This document shows, in pieces, positions 8,343 to 15,998 of a stretch of 26,648 nucleotides of DNA. Within the stretch, counting starts at the first letter, position 1; each line of letters begins with the position of its first letter. Source of the DNA: Pectinatus sp. (GTDB taxonomy: Bacteria > Bacillota > Negativicutes > Selenomonadales > Selenomonadaceae); NCBI GenBank assembly GCA_020025135.1, contig JAHHSQ010000022.1:1-26648 (forward strand). Direction: 5' to 3'. The translations under genes were made by a program, and so were the position numbers. Under the pieces are notes generated by a model. It made no database searches, was not told the DNA's origin, and was given only the letters and a program-made list of their open reading frames with translations.

Positions 8343-8939
8343 TTGCGAGAATTGCTATTGGAAATGAATAGATATGCCATAGAACATGATGTTCCCATTG
8401 TGCGTTCTTCGGAGATAAATATTTTGCAGAAAATGGCGCGTGGCAAGAGGAGAGTCTTAGAAATAGGAACGGCTATTGGTTATTCGGCGCTTCTTTTAGC
8501 AGAAGTGCTAGCTGAAGGAGGACAAGTAACTAGTGTAGAATTGTCGTCAGAGCGAGTTGCTCTAGCGAGGGCATATATAGCTCGGTCACCTTACCAAAAA
8601 AATATCACAGTTATTCAGCAGGATGCTAATGAATTTTTAGAACAACAGAATGATAAATATGATTTCGTTTTTTTAGATGGTCCTAAGGGGCAGTATTTAA
8701 AACAGCTAAAGTTGTGTTTGCCATTTTTAGAGGACCAAGCTATCGTGGCAGCAGATAATGTCACTTTTCGCGGGTATGTGTTAGATGGAGTGCCAACTCC
8801 GCGGCGTTTTCGGACGATTACTAAGCGTTTACGCGAGTATTTGCGCTTTGTCGAAGAAGCTCCTTGCTTTTCTACCCAGTTATATCGTGAAGGTGACGGT
8901 TTGGCCATTAGTTGCTTTGATAAAAATAAGGGGTTTTAG
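8343..8939 (+). CDS. SAM-dependent O-methyltransferase (YrrM-type)
   Basis: A 198-residue class I methyltransferase of the O-methyltransferase family 3 (caffeoyl-CoA OMT-like). The SAM-binding motif EIGTAIGYSALLLAE lies near residues 40-54, the acidic ribose-binding residue in SVELSSERV, and the metal-binding pattern in FVFLDGPKGQY and AADN. Its Bacillus counterpart in the same place is YrrM/TrmR, which methylates 5-hydroxyuridine at tRNA position 34 to 5-methoxyuridine; the next gene belongs to the family that makes that hydroxyl. The TTG start follows the mltG stop directly (TAATTG) and GAGGTGGAG lies just upstream, so translation is coupled. Confidence 0.88.
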   Translation: MRELLLEMNRYAIEHDVPIVRSSEINILQKMARGKRRVLEIGTAIGYSALLLAEVLAEGGQVTSVELSSERVALARAYIARSPYQKNITVIQQDANEFLEQQNDKYDFVFLDGPKGQYLKQLKLCLPFLEDQAIVAADNVTFRGYVLDGVPTPRRFRTITKRLREYLRFVEEAPCFSTQLYREGDGLAISCFDKNKGF

Positions 8940-8954
8940 ACAGAAAGGAAAGTT

Positions 8955-10193
8955 ATGCAAAATAAAGTGGAGTTATTAGCTCCAGCTGGTAATTTAGAAA
9001 AATTAAAAATTGCTATTTTATACGGTGCGGACGCCGTTTATTTGGGTGGAAAAGCTTTTGGCTTGCGCTCTTATGGCGGTAATTTTTCTCATGCTGAAAT
9101 GCGTGAGGGGATAGAATTTGCTCATGCTAGAGGAAAAAAAGTATATGTGACGGTTAATATTTTTGCGCATAATAACGATTTGCCGACCTTACCGGCTTAT
9201 TTGAAGGAATTATCGGCATTGAAAGTTGACGCCATTTTAGTTTCAGATTTAGGAATTTTATCTATTGCCAAAGAAACAGTTCCCGAATTGCCAGTGCATA
9301 TCAGTACACAAGCGAATACCGTAAATTGGGCAGCGGTAAATATGTGGCAGAAATTGGGAGCAGAAAGGGTCGTTTTGGCGCGGGAACTGTCTCAAGCAGA
9401 AATGCAGACGATTCGCGAAAAAAGCTCTGTGGAACTAGAAACTTTTGTACATGGTGCGATGTGTATGTCTTATTCAGGACGCTGTGTGATGAGCAACTAT
9501 ATGACGGGAAGAGATTCTAATCGCGGTGCCTGCGCACAGGCATGTCGTTGGAAGTACAGCTTAGTTGAAGAAAAAAGACCGGGCGAGTATTTCCCCATCG
9601 AGGAAGATGAACGTGGTACTTATATCTTTAATTCCAAAGATTTATGTTTACTTCCGTACATTGGCCAGTTGATTGAGACGGGTATAAATAGTTTAAAAAT
9701 TGAAGGCCGAATGAAGAGCATTTATTATGTCGCTGGAGTGGTGAAGACATACCGTGAAGCAATCGACACATATTATCGCGATAAAGAAGCTTTTCAACGG
9801 AATATTCCTATGTGGCTTGCGGAATTAGAAAAAATTTCGCATCGCCAATATACAACGGGTTTTTATCAACATAAACCGGAAGCAAAGGACCACAATTACG
9901 ACACTTCAGCTTGTGCGCAGACAGCTGATTTTGTCGGATTGGTGCTGAGCTATGATAAAAATACTGGTTATGCATCAGTAGAACAGAGAAATAATATGAA
10001 AATTGGCGATGAAATAGAAATTATGGCGCCAGAAATGCCAAATTATCTGCAAAAAATAAAATTAATGTTAGACGAAGATAAGGCAGAAATATCGGTAGCT
10101 CCACATCCACAGCAACATATTTATATAAAATTGCAACAACCAGTACCGGCCTATACTATGTTGAGGCGTATAAGGACACAGAAAAATGGCTAG
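8955..10193 (+). CDS. U32 family protein, probable tRNA 5-hydroxyuridine synthesis (TrhP-like)
   Basis: A 412-residue peptidase-family-U32 protein. It starts with ELLAPAGNLEKLKIAILYGADAVYLGG and has the family signature ETFVHGAMCMSYSGRC followed by a Cys-rich stretch (Cys170, Cys177, Cys193, Cys197), then NSKDLCLLPYI and LKIEGRMKS. The best-studied homologues, E. coli TrhP and Bacillus YrrN/YrrO, use prephenate-dependent chemistry to hydroxylate wobble uridine in tRNA and bind Fe-S through such cysteines. Placement right after a TrmR-like methyltransferase supports this role over proteolysis. Bacillus has two adjacent U32 genes; only one is present here. The ATG has AAAGGAAAG upstream, and the 3' end overlaps aroQ by 8 bases. 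Confidence 0.9.
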   Translation: MQNKVELLAPAGNLEKLKIAILYGADAVYLGGKAFGLRSYGGNFSHAEMREGIEFAHARGKKVYVTVNIFAHNNDLPTLPAYLKELSALKVDAILVSDLGILSIAKETVPELPVHISTQANTVNWAAVNMWQKLGAERVVLARELSQAEMQTIREKSSVELETFVHGAMCMSYSGRCVMSNYMTGRDSNRGACAQACRWKYSLVEEKRPGEYFPIEEDERGTYIFNSKDLCLLPYIGQLIETGINSLKIEGRMKSIYYVAGVVKTYREAIDTYYRDKEAFQRNIPMWLAELEKISHRQYTTGFYQHKPEAKDHNYDTSACAQTADFVGLVLSYDKNTGYASVEQRNNMKIGDEIEIMAPEMPNYLQKIKLMLDEDKAEISVAPHPQQHIYIKLQQPVPAYTMLRRIRTQKNG

Positions 10194-10635
10194 AATATTG
10201 GTTTTAAATGGTGTGAATCTCAATCTTTTGGGAACTAGAGAGCCAGAAATTTATGGGCCAATGAAGCTCTCTGAGATGATGGATAATCTCAGAGAGCAGG
10301 CACAAGGGCATGAAGTAGTCGATATACAGAGCAATTATGAGGGCTGTTTAGTAGAGGCTATTCAAGAAGCGAAAAAAGATGGTTACGACTACATCATCCT
10401 AAATGCAGGAGCTTGGACGCATTATAGTATTGCCATTCGCGATGCTATTTCTGCTGTCGATGTACCAGTTATAGAGGTACATCTTTCTAATATTCAAAAG
10501 AGAGAAAACTTTAGACATAATTCGGTTTTGTCGGCAGTAGTAGAGGGGCAAATTGCTGGATTTGGTTTGTATAGTTACAAGATGGCGCTGTTTTATATCA
10601 TAGAAAAATTAGCTCAAAATAAAATTGGTTTATAG
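10186..10635 (+). CDS. aroQ: 3-dehydroquinate dehydratase, type II
   Basis: The third enzyme of the shikimate pathway, converting 3-dehydroquinate to 3-dehydroshikimate, normally as a dodecamer; 149 residues, the usual length. It has LNGVNLNLLGTREPEIYG with catalytic Arg18 and Tyr23, QSNYEG, the His pair at 79 and 99 (EVHLSN) and NFRHNSV. The usual NPGAxTH loop reads NAGAWTH (residues 73-79), with Ala in place of the conserved Pro; the rest of the active site is intact, so activity is expected. The start overlaps the U32 gene, so the two are translationally coupled. A shikimate enzyme beside a prephenate-using enzyme makes biological sense. Confidence 0.95.
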   Translation: MARILVLNGVNLNLLGTREPEIYGPMKLSEMMDNLREQAQGHEVVDIQSNYEGCLVEAIQEAKKDGYDYIILNAGAWTHYSIAIRDAISAVDVPVIEVHLSNIQKRENFRHNSVLSAVVEGQIAGFGLYSYKMALFYIIEKLAQNKIGL

Positions 10636-10871
10636 TGAGATGTATTGGGCGATAATACCATTAATGTCTAGCTAGTTTCAAAAGATTAGAGATAATAGGT
10701 AATGGCTTCTTTTTAGAAACTTCTGTCTCGAGGAAAATTTTATGCTTCTAGATGAAAGTTCTTTTTTAGATGATATTACTTTCACCATAAAGATACTTTA
10801 TATTTTTTAGGTAGTACCGCCTCTTTCTGGGGGCGTGCTCATATATACAAATATTTAAGGGGGAAGTTGTA
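10636..10871 (+). other. Intergenic region before the Xaa-Pro peptidase gene
   Basis: No gene is visible. A GC-rich hairpin CGCCTC/GGGGCG with a 6-base loop lies at about 10819-10836, without a T run, and the RBS AAGGGGGAAG precedes the next gene. GTAGTACCGCC just ahead of the hairpin recalls the conserved T-box element, but no specifier stem or terminator is seen. Confidence 0.5.
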
Positions 10872-11936
10872 ATGATTAAGAATCGTTTAGAAAGATTGAG
10901 AAAATTATTGAGCAAAGAAGGGGCTGATTCCGTCCTTATCAGCAAAGAAGTTAATTTACATTATTTCAGCGGCTTTACTGGCGATGAAACCTATTTACTC
11001 ATTACGCCTAATGATACATATTTAATTACCGATGCCAGATATACAGAACAGGCTGAGCAAGAAACCGATTTTACCATCATTGAGCATGAAACCGGATTAG
11101 TAGAAAAAGCTATTTCAGCTATCAAAGATTTTCATTTACAACATGTCGCTTTTGAAGGAAAGGCTCTTTCTTACGATGAATTTGCTAAATTCCAAGAAGC
11201 ACTTGGCAAAGACGCTTTTTCTATTTCTTTGGATTTAGATGTTTTGCGCGTACAAAAGGATGCTCATGAAATCGAATTGATTAAAAAAGCTATTGCCATC
11301 AGTGACGCTGGTTTTAAACACGTTTTAAAATACATAAAACCAGGTGTCAGTGAGATTGAAGTGGCAGCAGAATTAGAAGATTGTATGCGCAGATTGGGCA
11401 GTGAAAGACCAGCATTTCCTACTATCATCGCCTCTGGTGAAAGAGGTAGTTTACCGCATGGCATGGCTAGCGATAAGTTGATAAGGGAAGGCGAATTTGT
11501 TACAATGGACTTTGGTGCTGTCTATAAGGGATATCATTCTGATATCACGCGTACAGTATGTGTTGGTAAGGCGACGGAAGAACAGAAAAAAATCTACAAT
11601 ATTGTCTTGAAAGCACAGTTGATGGGTGTAGAAAGCATTGAATGTGGCAAAACTGGCAAGGAAATTGATGCCATTTCGCGCCGCTATATCGCTGAACAAG
11701 GATATGGTGCTAACTATGGACATGGTTTGGGCCACGGCGTTGGTTTAGAAATTCATGAATTGCCGAGATTGTCACCACGCGCAACCTTTGTCGTTGATGA
11801 AAATATGATTGTAACATCTGAACCAGGTATCTATATTAAAGGTTTTGGCGGTGTGAGAATTGAAGACACTGTTTTGGTTACTAAAAAGGGCGGAGTACCA
11901 CTTACTCAGAGCACCAAAGAGCTCATTGAATTATAA
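10872..11936 (+). CDS. Xaa-Pro aminopeptidase (M24 family)
   Basis: A cytoplasmic metallopeptidase that releases N-terminal residues preceding proline; 354 residues with a creatinase-like N-terminal domain and a pita-bread catalytic domain. All five metal ligands are present: Asp213 and Asp224 (DFGAVYKGYHSD), His288 (in GHGLGHGVGL), Glu317 (SEPGIY) and Glu331 (VRIEDT). The length and the HYFSGFTGDETYLLI region fit the PepP/YqhT type that precedes efp in Bacillus and many other Firmicutes, as here. Elongation factor P relieves stalling at polyproline, so the pair may reflect a common theme of proline-rich proteins. ATG with AAGGGGGAAG upstream. Confidence 0.93.
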   Translation: MIKNRLERLRKLLSKEGADSVLISKEVNLHYFSGFTGDETYLLITPNDTYLITDARYTEQAEQETDFTIIEHETGLVEKAISAIKDFHLQHVAFEGKALSYDEFAKFQEALGKDAFSISLDLDVLRVQKDAHEIELIKKAIAISDAGFKHVLKYIKPGVSEIEVAAELEDCMRRLGSERPAFPTIIASGERGSLPHGMASDKLIREGEFVTMDFGAVYKGYHSDITRTVCVGKATEEQKKIYNIVLKAQLMGVESIECGKTGKEIDAISRRYIAEQGYGANYGHGLGHGVGLEIHELPRLSPRATFVVDENMIVTSEPGIYIKGFGGVRIEDTVLVTKKGGVPLTQSTKELIEL

Positions 11937-12079
11937 TGAAAATATTTTGTTAAAATACAATATTTTATGTCATATTAATTAGAAATTTTGCTAAATATGT
12001 GGTAAAATATATCTGTTCATTATCACGGTCTAGTGTTGTTTCTTTTTAAAAAGCAAAATGTTGAGATATTTCCAATTAT

Positions 12080-12223
12080 TTGCATTGTCTAGGCAGTAGC
12101 TTTATAATATTAGCAGATGATTAATGAATTTGAAGACGGGTACTGGATGCATTGGCAATTAGGTAGTAATGAAAATAGCAGATAGATGGTCGTCTATATC
12201 ATAAAAATGACGGGGGTTTTCTC
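12080..12223 (+). promoter_or_regulatory. efp promoter and leader
   Basis: TTGCAT (12080-12085), 17 bases, then TATAAT (12103-12108) form a near-consensus promoter with a start near 12115 and a leader of about 109 bases. The leader holds a 22-codon frame starting with ATG at 12117, almost at the transcript's 5' end, and stopping at 12185. The rest of the gap, 11937-12079, is AT-rich and shows nothing else. Confidence 0.65.
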
Positions 12224-12781
12224 ATGATTTCAAGTAGTGATTTTCGTACAGGTTTAACATTAGAATTAGATAATGGTGTATGGCAGATTGTCGATTTCCA
12301 ACACGTTAAGCCAGGTAAAGGAGCCGCTTTCGTACGTACCAAAATTAAAAATGTTCAAACTGGCGCAGTAGTAGAACGTACTTTTAATCCAAATGAAAAA
12401 TTGCCAGCAGCTCATCTCGAAACAAAGCAGATGCAGTATCTCTATGAAAATGATGGCATGTACACTTTCATGGATAATGAAACTTATGACCAGATTGAAT
12501 TGAGCAAAGAGCAATTAGGGGATAATTTAAACTTCCTAAAAGATAATATGGACATCAGTTTACAGTTATTCAAAGGAAAAATTATCGGTATTTCTTTGCC
12601 AAATTCTGTTGTCTTAGAAGTAGTAGAATGTGAACCAAGTGTTAAAGGTGACACCGCTACTGGTGCTACTAAGATGGCTACGGTAGAAACTGGTTATGAA
12701 GTGCGTGTACCTCTCTTTGTTGGTCAGGGCGATAAATTGCGCATTGATACCCGTACCGGTAACTACATCGAACGCGCTTAA
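12224..12781 (+). CDS. efp: Elongation factor P
   Basis: Translation factor that binds between the P and E sites and helps ribosomes stalled at consecutive prolines; 185 residues, the standard length. Three beta-barrel domains: the KOW-like domain I with the exposed loop KPGKG, whose Lys32 is the position modified in bacteria (5-aminopentanolylation in Bacillus, beta-lysylation in E. coli), then domain II and the C-terminal OB domain ending RIDTRTGNYIERA. No modification gene (epmA, earP, ymfI) is in the window. It has its own promoter and a GGGGG RBS. Confidence 0.98.
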   Translation: MISSSDFRTGLTLELDNGVWQIVDFQHVKPGKGAAFVRTKIKNVQTGAVVERTFNPNEKLPAAHLETKQMQYLYENDGMYTFMDNETYDQIELSKEQLGDNLNFLKDNMDISLQLFKGKIIGISLPNSVVLEVVECEPSVKGDTATGATKMATVETGYEVRVPLFVGQGDKLRIDTRTGNYIERA

Positions 12782-12800
12782 CTGCTAGGGAGAAATTCCA

Positions 12801-13385
12801 ATGAAATATTTTACAAAAATATCTATCACGCTAGTGCTGTTCTTGTTCGTCTTTGCGGCTAGGACCTTAGCAATGCCCTCCGCTCCAAAAGCGACGGTTA
12901 TGGATGATACTTTTGATTTTTCTTCGATACATTCCATTGCGATTGCTCCGCCTAATTACGTTCCGCGCAAGAATAGTAAAGTTACTCCCGCTCTTTTGGA
13001 AAAAATGTTTTTCCAAGAAGGCGAATATTCTAGATTAGCCAAGAAAGTGAAATTTGTCTCTTATTCTGAAGTGGCTGCTGATATCAAAAATCAGACGGGT
13101 GTAGATTTGTCCACTATGGATGCTCGTAAGGCCAGAGAATGTTATCGCCAAAATGTTGGTAAATATGCCGATGCTTATTTAGTAGTGACGATAGCTAATG
13201 ACAGTCGTGTGGTTGCTTTCTACGATTTGTATTCAGCTAAAACGGGAGCTTATTTGTACTCCTGTGAAATCATCGGTGGCGATTTCAGAGATGATAATGT
13301 CAGTGTTTTGTCTAAGTTTACACAGAAATTTTATGGGAATTTGCAAGAATTTTTGAGTCAAGCTTCTCAAAAAAATAAAAAATAA
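12801..13385 (+). CDS. Exported protein of unknown function
   Basis: A 194-residue protein with a clear Sec signal peptide: Lys-containing N-terminus, hydrophobic core (ISITLVLFLFVFA) and a likely cut after ARTLA near residue 24. There is no lipobox, so a soluble periplasmic or secreted protein is predicted. The mature part starts a domain with SIHSIAIAPPNYVPR, then YADAYLVVTIANDSRVVAFYDLYSAKTGAYLYS, reminiscent of the beta-strand-rich domains of small periplasmic proteins in Negativicutes, but I cannot name a family. It starts 19 bases after efp with AGGGAG upstream and is probably in the same transcript. The mini-transposon begins four bases after its stop. Confidence 0.85.
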   Translation: MKYFTKISITLVLFLFVFAARTLAMPSAPKATVMDDTFDFSSIHSIAIAPPNYVPRKNSKVTPALLEKMFFQEGEYSRLAKKVKFVSYSEVAADIKNQTGVDLSTMDARKARECYRQNVGKYADAYLVVTIANDSRVVAFYDLYSAKTGAYLYSCEIIGGDFRDDNVSVLSKFTQKFYGNLQEFLSQASQKNKK

Positions 13386-13389
13386 TTAC

Positions 13390-13582
13390 CACAAGTGCCG
13401 TAAAGTCCCTGCCTTTAGGCATGGGGATATAAGGCATATCCACCGAATTTGCGTAAGAAATTGAAGGTGGATTATAGTATATAGTTGTAAGTTATATATC
13501 TGTATGTTATTATATAGACATGAGCAAGATAACATACAAATATCCCAGAATCCCTCGGCTTTAGCCGTGGGGAGTATGTCAA
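13390..13582 (+). mobile_element. Protein-less IS608-like mini-element (PATE/MITE type)
   Basis: A 193-bp element with both ends of an IS608-type transposon and no room for a protein. The left end abuts the tetranucleotide TTAC (13386-13389) and has a hairpin CCC-TGCC-TTTA-GGCA-T-GGG with one bulged T (13407-13425). The right end has a hairpin CCC-T-CGGC-TTTA-GCCG-T-GGG (13552-13571) and stops at TCAA (13579-13582). Two more inverted repeats lie between: ATCCACC/GGTGGAT (13438-13472) and TGTATGTTAT/ATAACATACA (13501-13538). TTAC and TCAA are the known IS608 cleavage sequences. It must be moved in trans by a TnpA elsewhere; the element at base 1 shares its right end. Confidence 0.85.
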
Positions 13583-13591
13583 TTATGTTCG

Positions 13592-13622
13592 CTGTTCTCC
13601 CTTGCTGAGAGGTAGGGGAGAA
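13592..13622 (+). other. Inverted repeat upstream of the tRNA
   Basis: TTCTCCC and GGGAGAA are complementary over 7 bases with a loop of about 15. There is no T run, so this is not a clear terminator. It lies between the mini-element and the tRNA. Confidence 0.3.
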
Positions 13623-13636
13623 TGCGGATATTATAT

Positions 13637-13711
13637 GTGTCTGTAGCTCAGTGGATAGAGCATTGGTCTCCGAAACCAAGTGCACGGGTTCGATTCCCGT
13701 CAGGCACACCA
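13637..13711 (+). tRNA. tRNA-Arg (anticodon CCG), prophage integration site
   Basis: A complete cloverleaf: acceptor GTGTCTG/CAGGCAC (one G-U pair), D arm GCTC..GAGC, anticodon arm TTGGT-CTCCGAA-ACCAA with anticodon CCG (reads CGG), T arm ACGGG-TTCGATT-CCCGT, discriminator A and encoded CCA. The 5' side belongs to the host chromosome and prophage sequence begins right after the CCA, so the element integrated at the 3' end and kept the tRNA whole. Confidence 0.95.
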
Positions 13712-15183
13712 TCAAAAACAAACTTATAGCGGATGACGATATTTTCAGGAGTTATCGTGATTTTTTCTACAAACTGATTGATGAGACTTTTCACTCTTGG
13801 TGAATCGCTTTCACATTTTTCCATAGCATCACGGTAAGAAGCCAGATAATTTATAATCGTCTCTCTATCTAATTCGGGATGTGAAGTCTGTTGCATTTCA
13901 GATAATTTTTTTCTGATTGCACGGACTTCATTTTTTATGCCTTCAATGCGTTGTATTTCAAATTCATCTGGCATTTTTATAACTAAGAAGTCATAAAAGG
14001 CATCTATTTTTTTAAGCAGTTGATTTTCTTTTTGCTTTAGATGTTTTTTTAATTCCTCTTCATCGTGAATAATTTTTTGATAATCCGACAGAATTTTGTC
14101 AGTTAAGTTATCGATAGTATCCGGATGATAGATAAGATGTTCTAATTTAGATACAACGAGTTTTTCTAATTCGTCTGCGGGAGCATCTACTGTATTACAG
14201 CCAGAAAGAAGCTTCCCAAAGCGACTTTTTTTAGAGCAACGATAATATCTTTTTTTGCTACGACTTGCCAAGTTGCCGTTCATCGGAGCATGGCAATGAC
14301 CACAAAATACTAATCCAGATAAAAGATAATTTGCTTTGTAGCTGCTAGGTCTTTTGGAATTTCGCTTCATCTTTTCTTCTACCATGTGAAATTGCTCTTT
14401 GCTAATTATTGCAGGACAAACGCCCTCTACTATGATGGCGTTGGGGTTTATTTTGTGGCTATTTCTTTTACCATTACGCATTTTCAGTGTACCTCCTAAA
14501 ATTGCATCTCCAATATATCTTCTTCTTTTTAGCATATCATGAATTGAATTTTTACCAAATGGTCTATTGCGACGAGTTTTATAGCCATGGTCGTTTAGCC
14601 AAGTGCATATATTTATATAGCTTTCTCCTTGTAAATAGGCATTAAATACGTATCTTACAGCGATGGCTTCATGCTCATCAATGATATATTTTTTATCTGG
14701 CGTATATCTGTAACCAAATAGGGGTGGACCACCAGTAGACTTACCTTGTCGCACATTTTCTTTTAGGCCTTTCATCACTTCTTTTGATAAATTTCTTGAG
14801 TAGTAAGCGGATATACCAGCAAGCTGATTTTCCATCAAGGCACCTTCTGGCGTGCTAGTGTCAAAAGCCTGTCCTGCAAACTCTATATCAATGCCTAGAA
14901 GATTTAAGATATGTTTATTCTTATAATAATCATACTCATTTCTTCCGATGCGGTCCAGCTTATGAGCAATTACTTTTTGAAAAAAACCACCTTCAGCATC
15001 TTTTAACATGGCTTGATAAGCTGGACGGCGGTCATTTTTTCCAGTATATGCTTCATCAACATATTCTTTGATGATTTTATATCCTTTGCGCTGACAGTAA
15101 GATTTACATGCTCTCAATTGGGCGGTAATACTTTCCTCTCGCTGATTCTCACTAGAAAATCTAGCATATAGTGCTACTAACAT
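13648..15183 (-). CDS. Large serine recombinase (prophage integrase)
   Basis: A site-specific recombinase of 511 residues for integration and excision. It contains the resolvase catalytic domain (LYARFSSENQ with nucleophile Ser10; HKLDRIGRNEYDYY), the Recombinase domain (FGYRYTPDKKYIIDEHEA and on), a zinc-ribbon region (CGHCHAPM...YRCSKK...SGC), and a long charged coiled coil near 380-460. The start has AAAGGAG 6 bases upstream. The last 21 or so codons, after about VFDG, are the reverse complement of the tRNA-Arg, and the stop falls in the tRNA D arm. This tail is created by integration, so the circular form would end differently. It sits 18 bases behind the Fic gene. Confidence 0.93.
   Translation of the reverse strand: MLVALYARFSSENQREESITAQLRACKSYCQRKGYKIIKEYVDEAYTGKNDRRPAYQAMLKDAEGGFFQKVIAHKLDRIGRNEYDYYKNKHILNLLGIDIEFAGQAFDTSTPEGALMENQLAGISAYYSRNLSKEVMKGLKENVRQGKSTGGPPLFGYRYTPDKKYIIDEHEAIAVRYVFNAYLQGESYINICTWLNDHGYKTRRNRPFGKNSIHDMLKRRRYIGDAILGGTLKMRNGKRNSHKINPNAIIVEGVCPAIISKEQFHMVEEKMKRNSKRPSSYKANYLLSGLVFCGHCHAPMNGNLASRSKKRYYRCSKKSRFGKLLSGCNTVDAPADELEKLVVSKLEHLIYHPDTIDNLTDKILSDYQKIIHDEEELKKHLKQKENQLLKKIDAFYDFLVIKMPDEFEIQRIEGIKNEVRAIRKKLSEMQQTSHPELDRETIINYLASYRDAMEKCESDSPRVKSLINQFVEKITITPENIVIRYKFVFDGVPDGNRTRALGFGDQCSIH
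13690..13711. other. Presumed attL within the tRNA-Arg 3' end
   Basis: Host synteny ends and phage genes begin at this point. The exact core cannot be defined, because the matching copy (attR) would lie beyond the right edge and no second copy of the tRNA 3' end is seen in the window. Confidence 0.4.
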
Positions 15184-15201
15184 TTTGAACTCCTTTCATG
15201 G

Positions 15202-15930
15202 TTATATATTAGTTAATAAGCCCAGATACCTTTCTAATTCGGCTTTTTCGTAATTGGCCATTAGGTCAAACATAGCTTTGCCAGTATGGTCATCAAAGGC
15301 AGTGTAATATTTATTTCTATCAGTAAATTTGATGTTTATTGGTAAGTAGCCACATTTCATTAATTCTAAATTGACTATCAATCTACCTGTTCTACCGTTA
15401 CCATCTATGAAGGGATGTACACTTTCAAAAGCAATATGAAATTTAGCTATCGCTTTAATGATGTGCATAGTGTGTTTATCAATTAAATATTGCTTCAAAA
15501 TTTCTTGCATTTTAATTGGTACTAAATATGGTTGTGGTGGAATAGTTGTAGCACCGAGGATTTGTACTGGTAAACGGCGGTAACGACCTCTGTTTTCAAC
15601 ATCATTCATCAAAACCAATGAATGAATATCTTTTATGGTATTTTCATTTAGGTCGGTTTTTTCATTTACTATTTGAATAATATATTCAAATGCTTCTTTA
15701 TGACCAATGACTTCTAAGTGGTCTTTTAGTGGCTTTTCTGCTATTGTTACGCCTTCATTCAATATAAGGGCGGTTTCTCGTAGAGTTAAAGTATTTCCCT
15801 CAATGGCATTTGAATTATATGTATTTTCTATTATGAACTCATGATATAACCTTTTTAACTCGCCCTTATTTAAAGGACGATATTTTTTAATTTCAAAAAG
15901 TAAATTGTCGATAGTAGCTAGAATGTCCAA
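15202..15930 (-). CDS. Fic-domain protein (probable AMP-transferase)
   Basis: A 242-residue Fic (filamentation induced by cAMP) protein. Members usually transfer AMP from ATP to Ser, Thr or Tyr of a target protein. The catalytic motif HPFIDGNGRTGR is complete near residue 170, with the invariant His. A class II inhibitory helix is present in the N-terminal part, SNAIEG (residues 40-45, pattern S/T-x-x-x-E-G/N), so the enzyme should be autoinhibited. There is no separate antitoxin gene. The TTG at 15930 is chosen because AGAGGTG lies 6 bases before it; a GTG three codons earlier would sit inside that RBS. It lies between the repressor and the recombinase on the lysogenic strand, which suggests expression in the prophage state, perhaps in host or phage defence (inference). 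Confidence 0.9.
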   Translation of the reverse strand: MDILATIDNLLFEIKKYRPLNKGELKRLYHEFIIENTYNSNAIEGNTLTLRETALILNEGVTIAEKPLKDHLEVIGHKEAFEYIIQIVNEKTDLNENTIKDIHSLVLMNDVENRGRYRRLPVQILGATTIPPQPYLVPIKMQEILKQYLIDKHTMHIIKAIAKFHIAFESVHPFIDGNGRTGRLIVNLELMKCGYLPINIKFTDRNKYYTAFDDHTGKAMFDLMANYEKAELERYLGLLTNI

Positions 15931-15972
15931 TGGTTTCACCTCTTTAAAAAAATATATATTGTTACTAAAAAT

Positions 15973-15998
15973 CGCCCAATAGTTTGGGCGGTTTTTTT
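15973..15998. terminator. Bidirectional terminator between repressor and Fic genes
   Basis: CGCCCAA (15973-15979) pairs with TTGGGCG (15984-15990) around a TAGT loop. T runs flank it in both directions (GTTTTTTT on +, ATTTTTAG on -), so it can stop the repressor transcript. Confidence 0.8.

Noticed and set aside
10800..10840. Possible T-box element (GTAGTACCGCC) before the Xaa-Pro peptidase gene
   Set aside because: The conserved sequence is imperfect, no specifier stem or terminator was found, and the downstream gene is not a usual T-box target.
13386..13721. A 111-codon frame on the - strand with the text CLTGIEPVHLVSETNALSTE
   Set aside because: This is the well-known false protein made by translating a tRNA in antisense, together with the mini-element.
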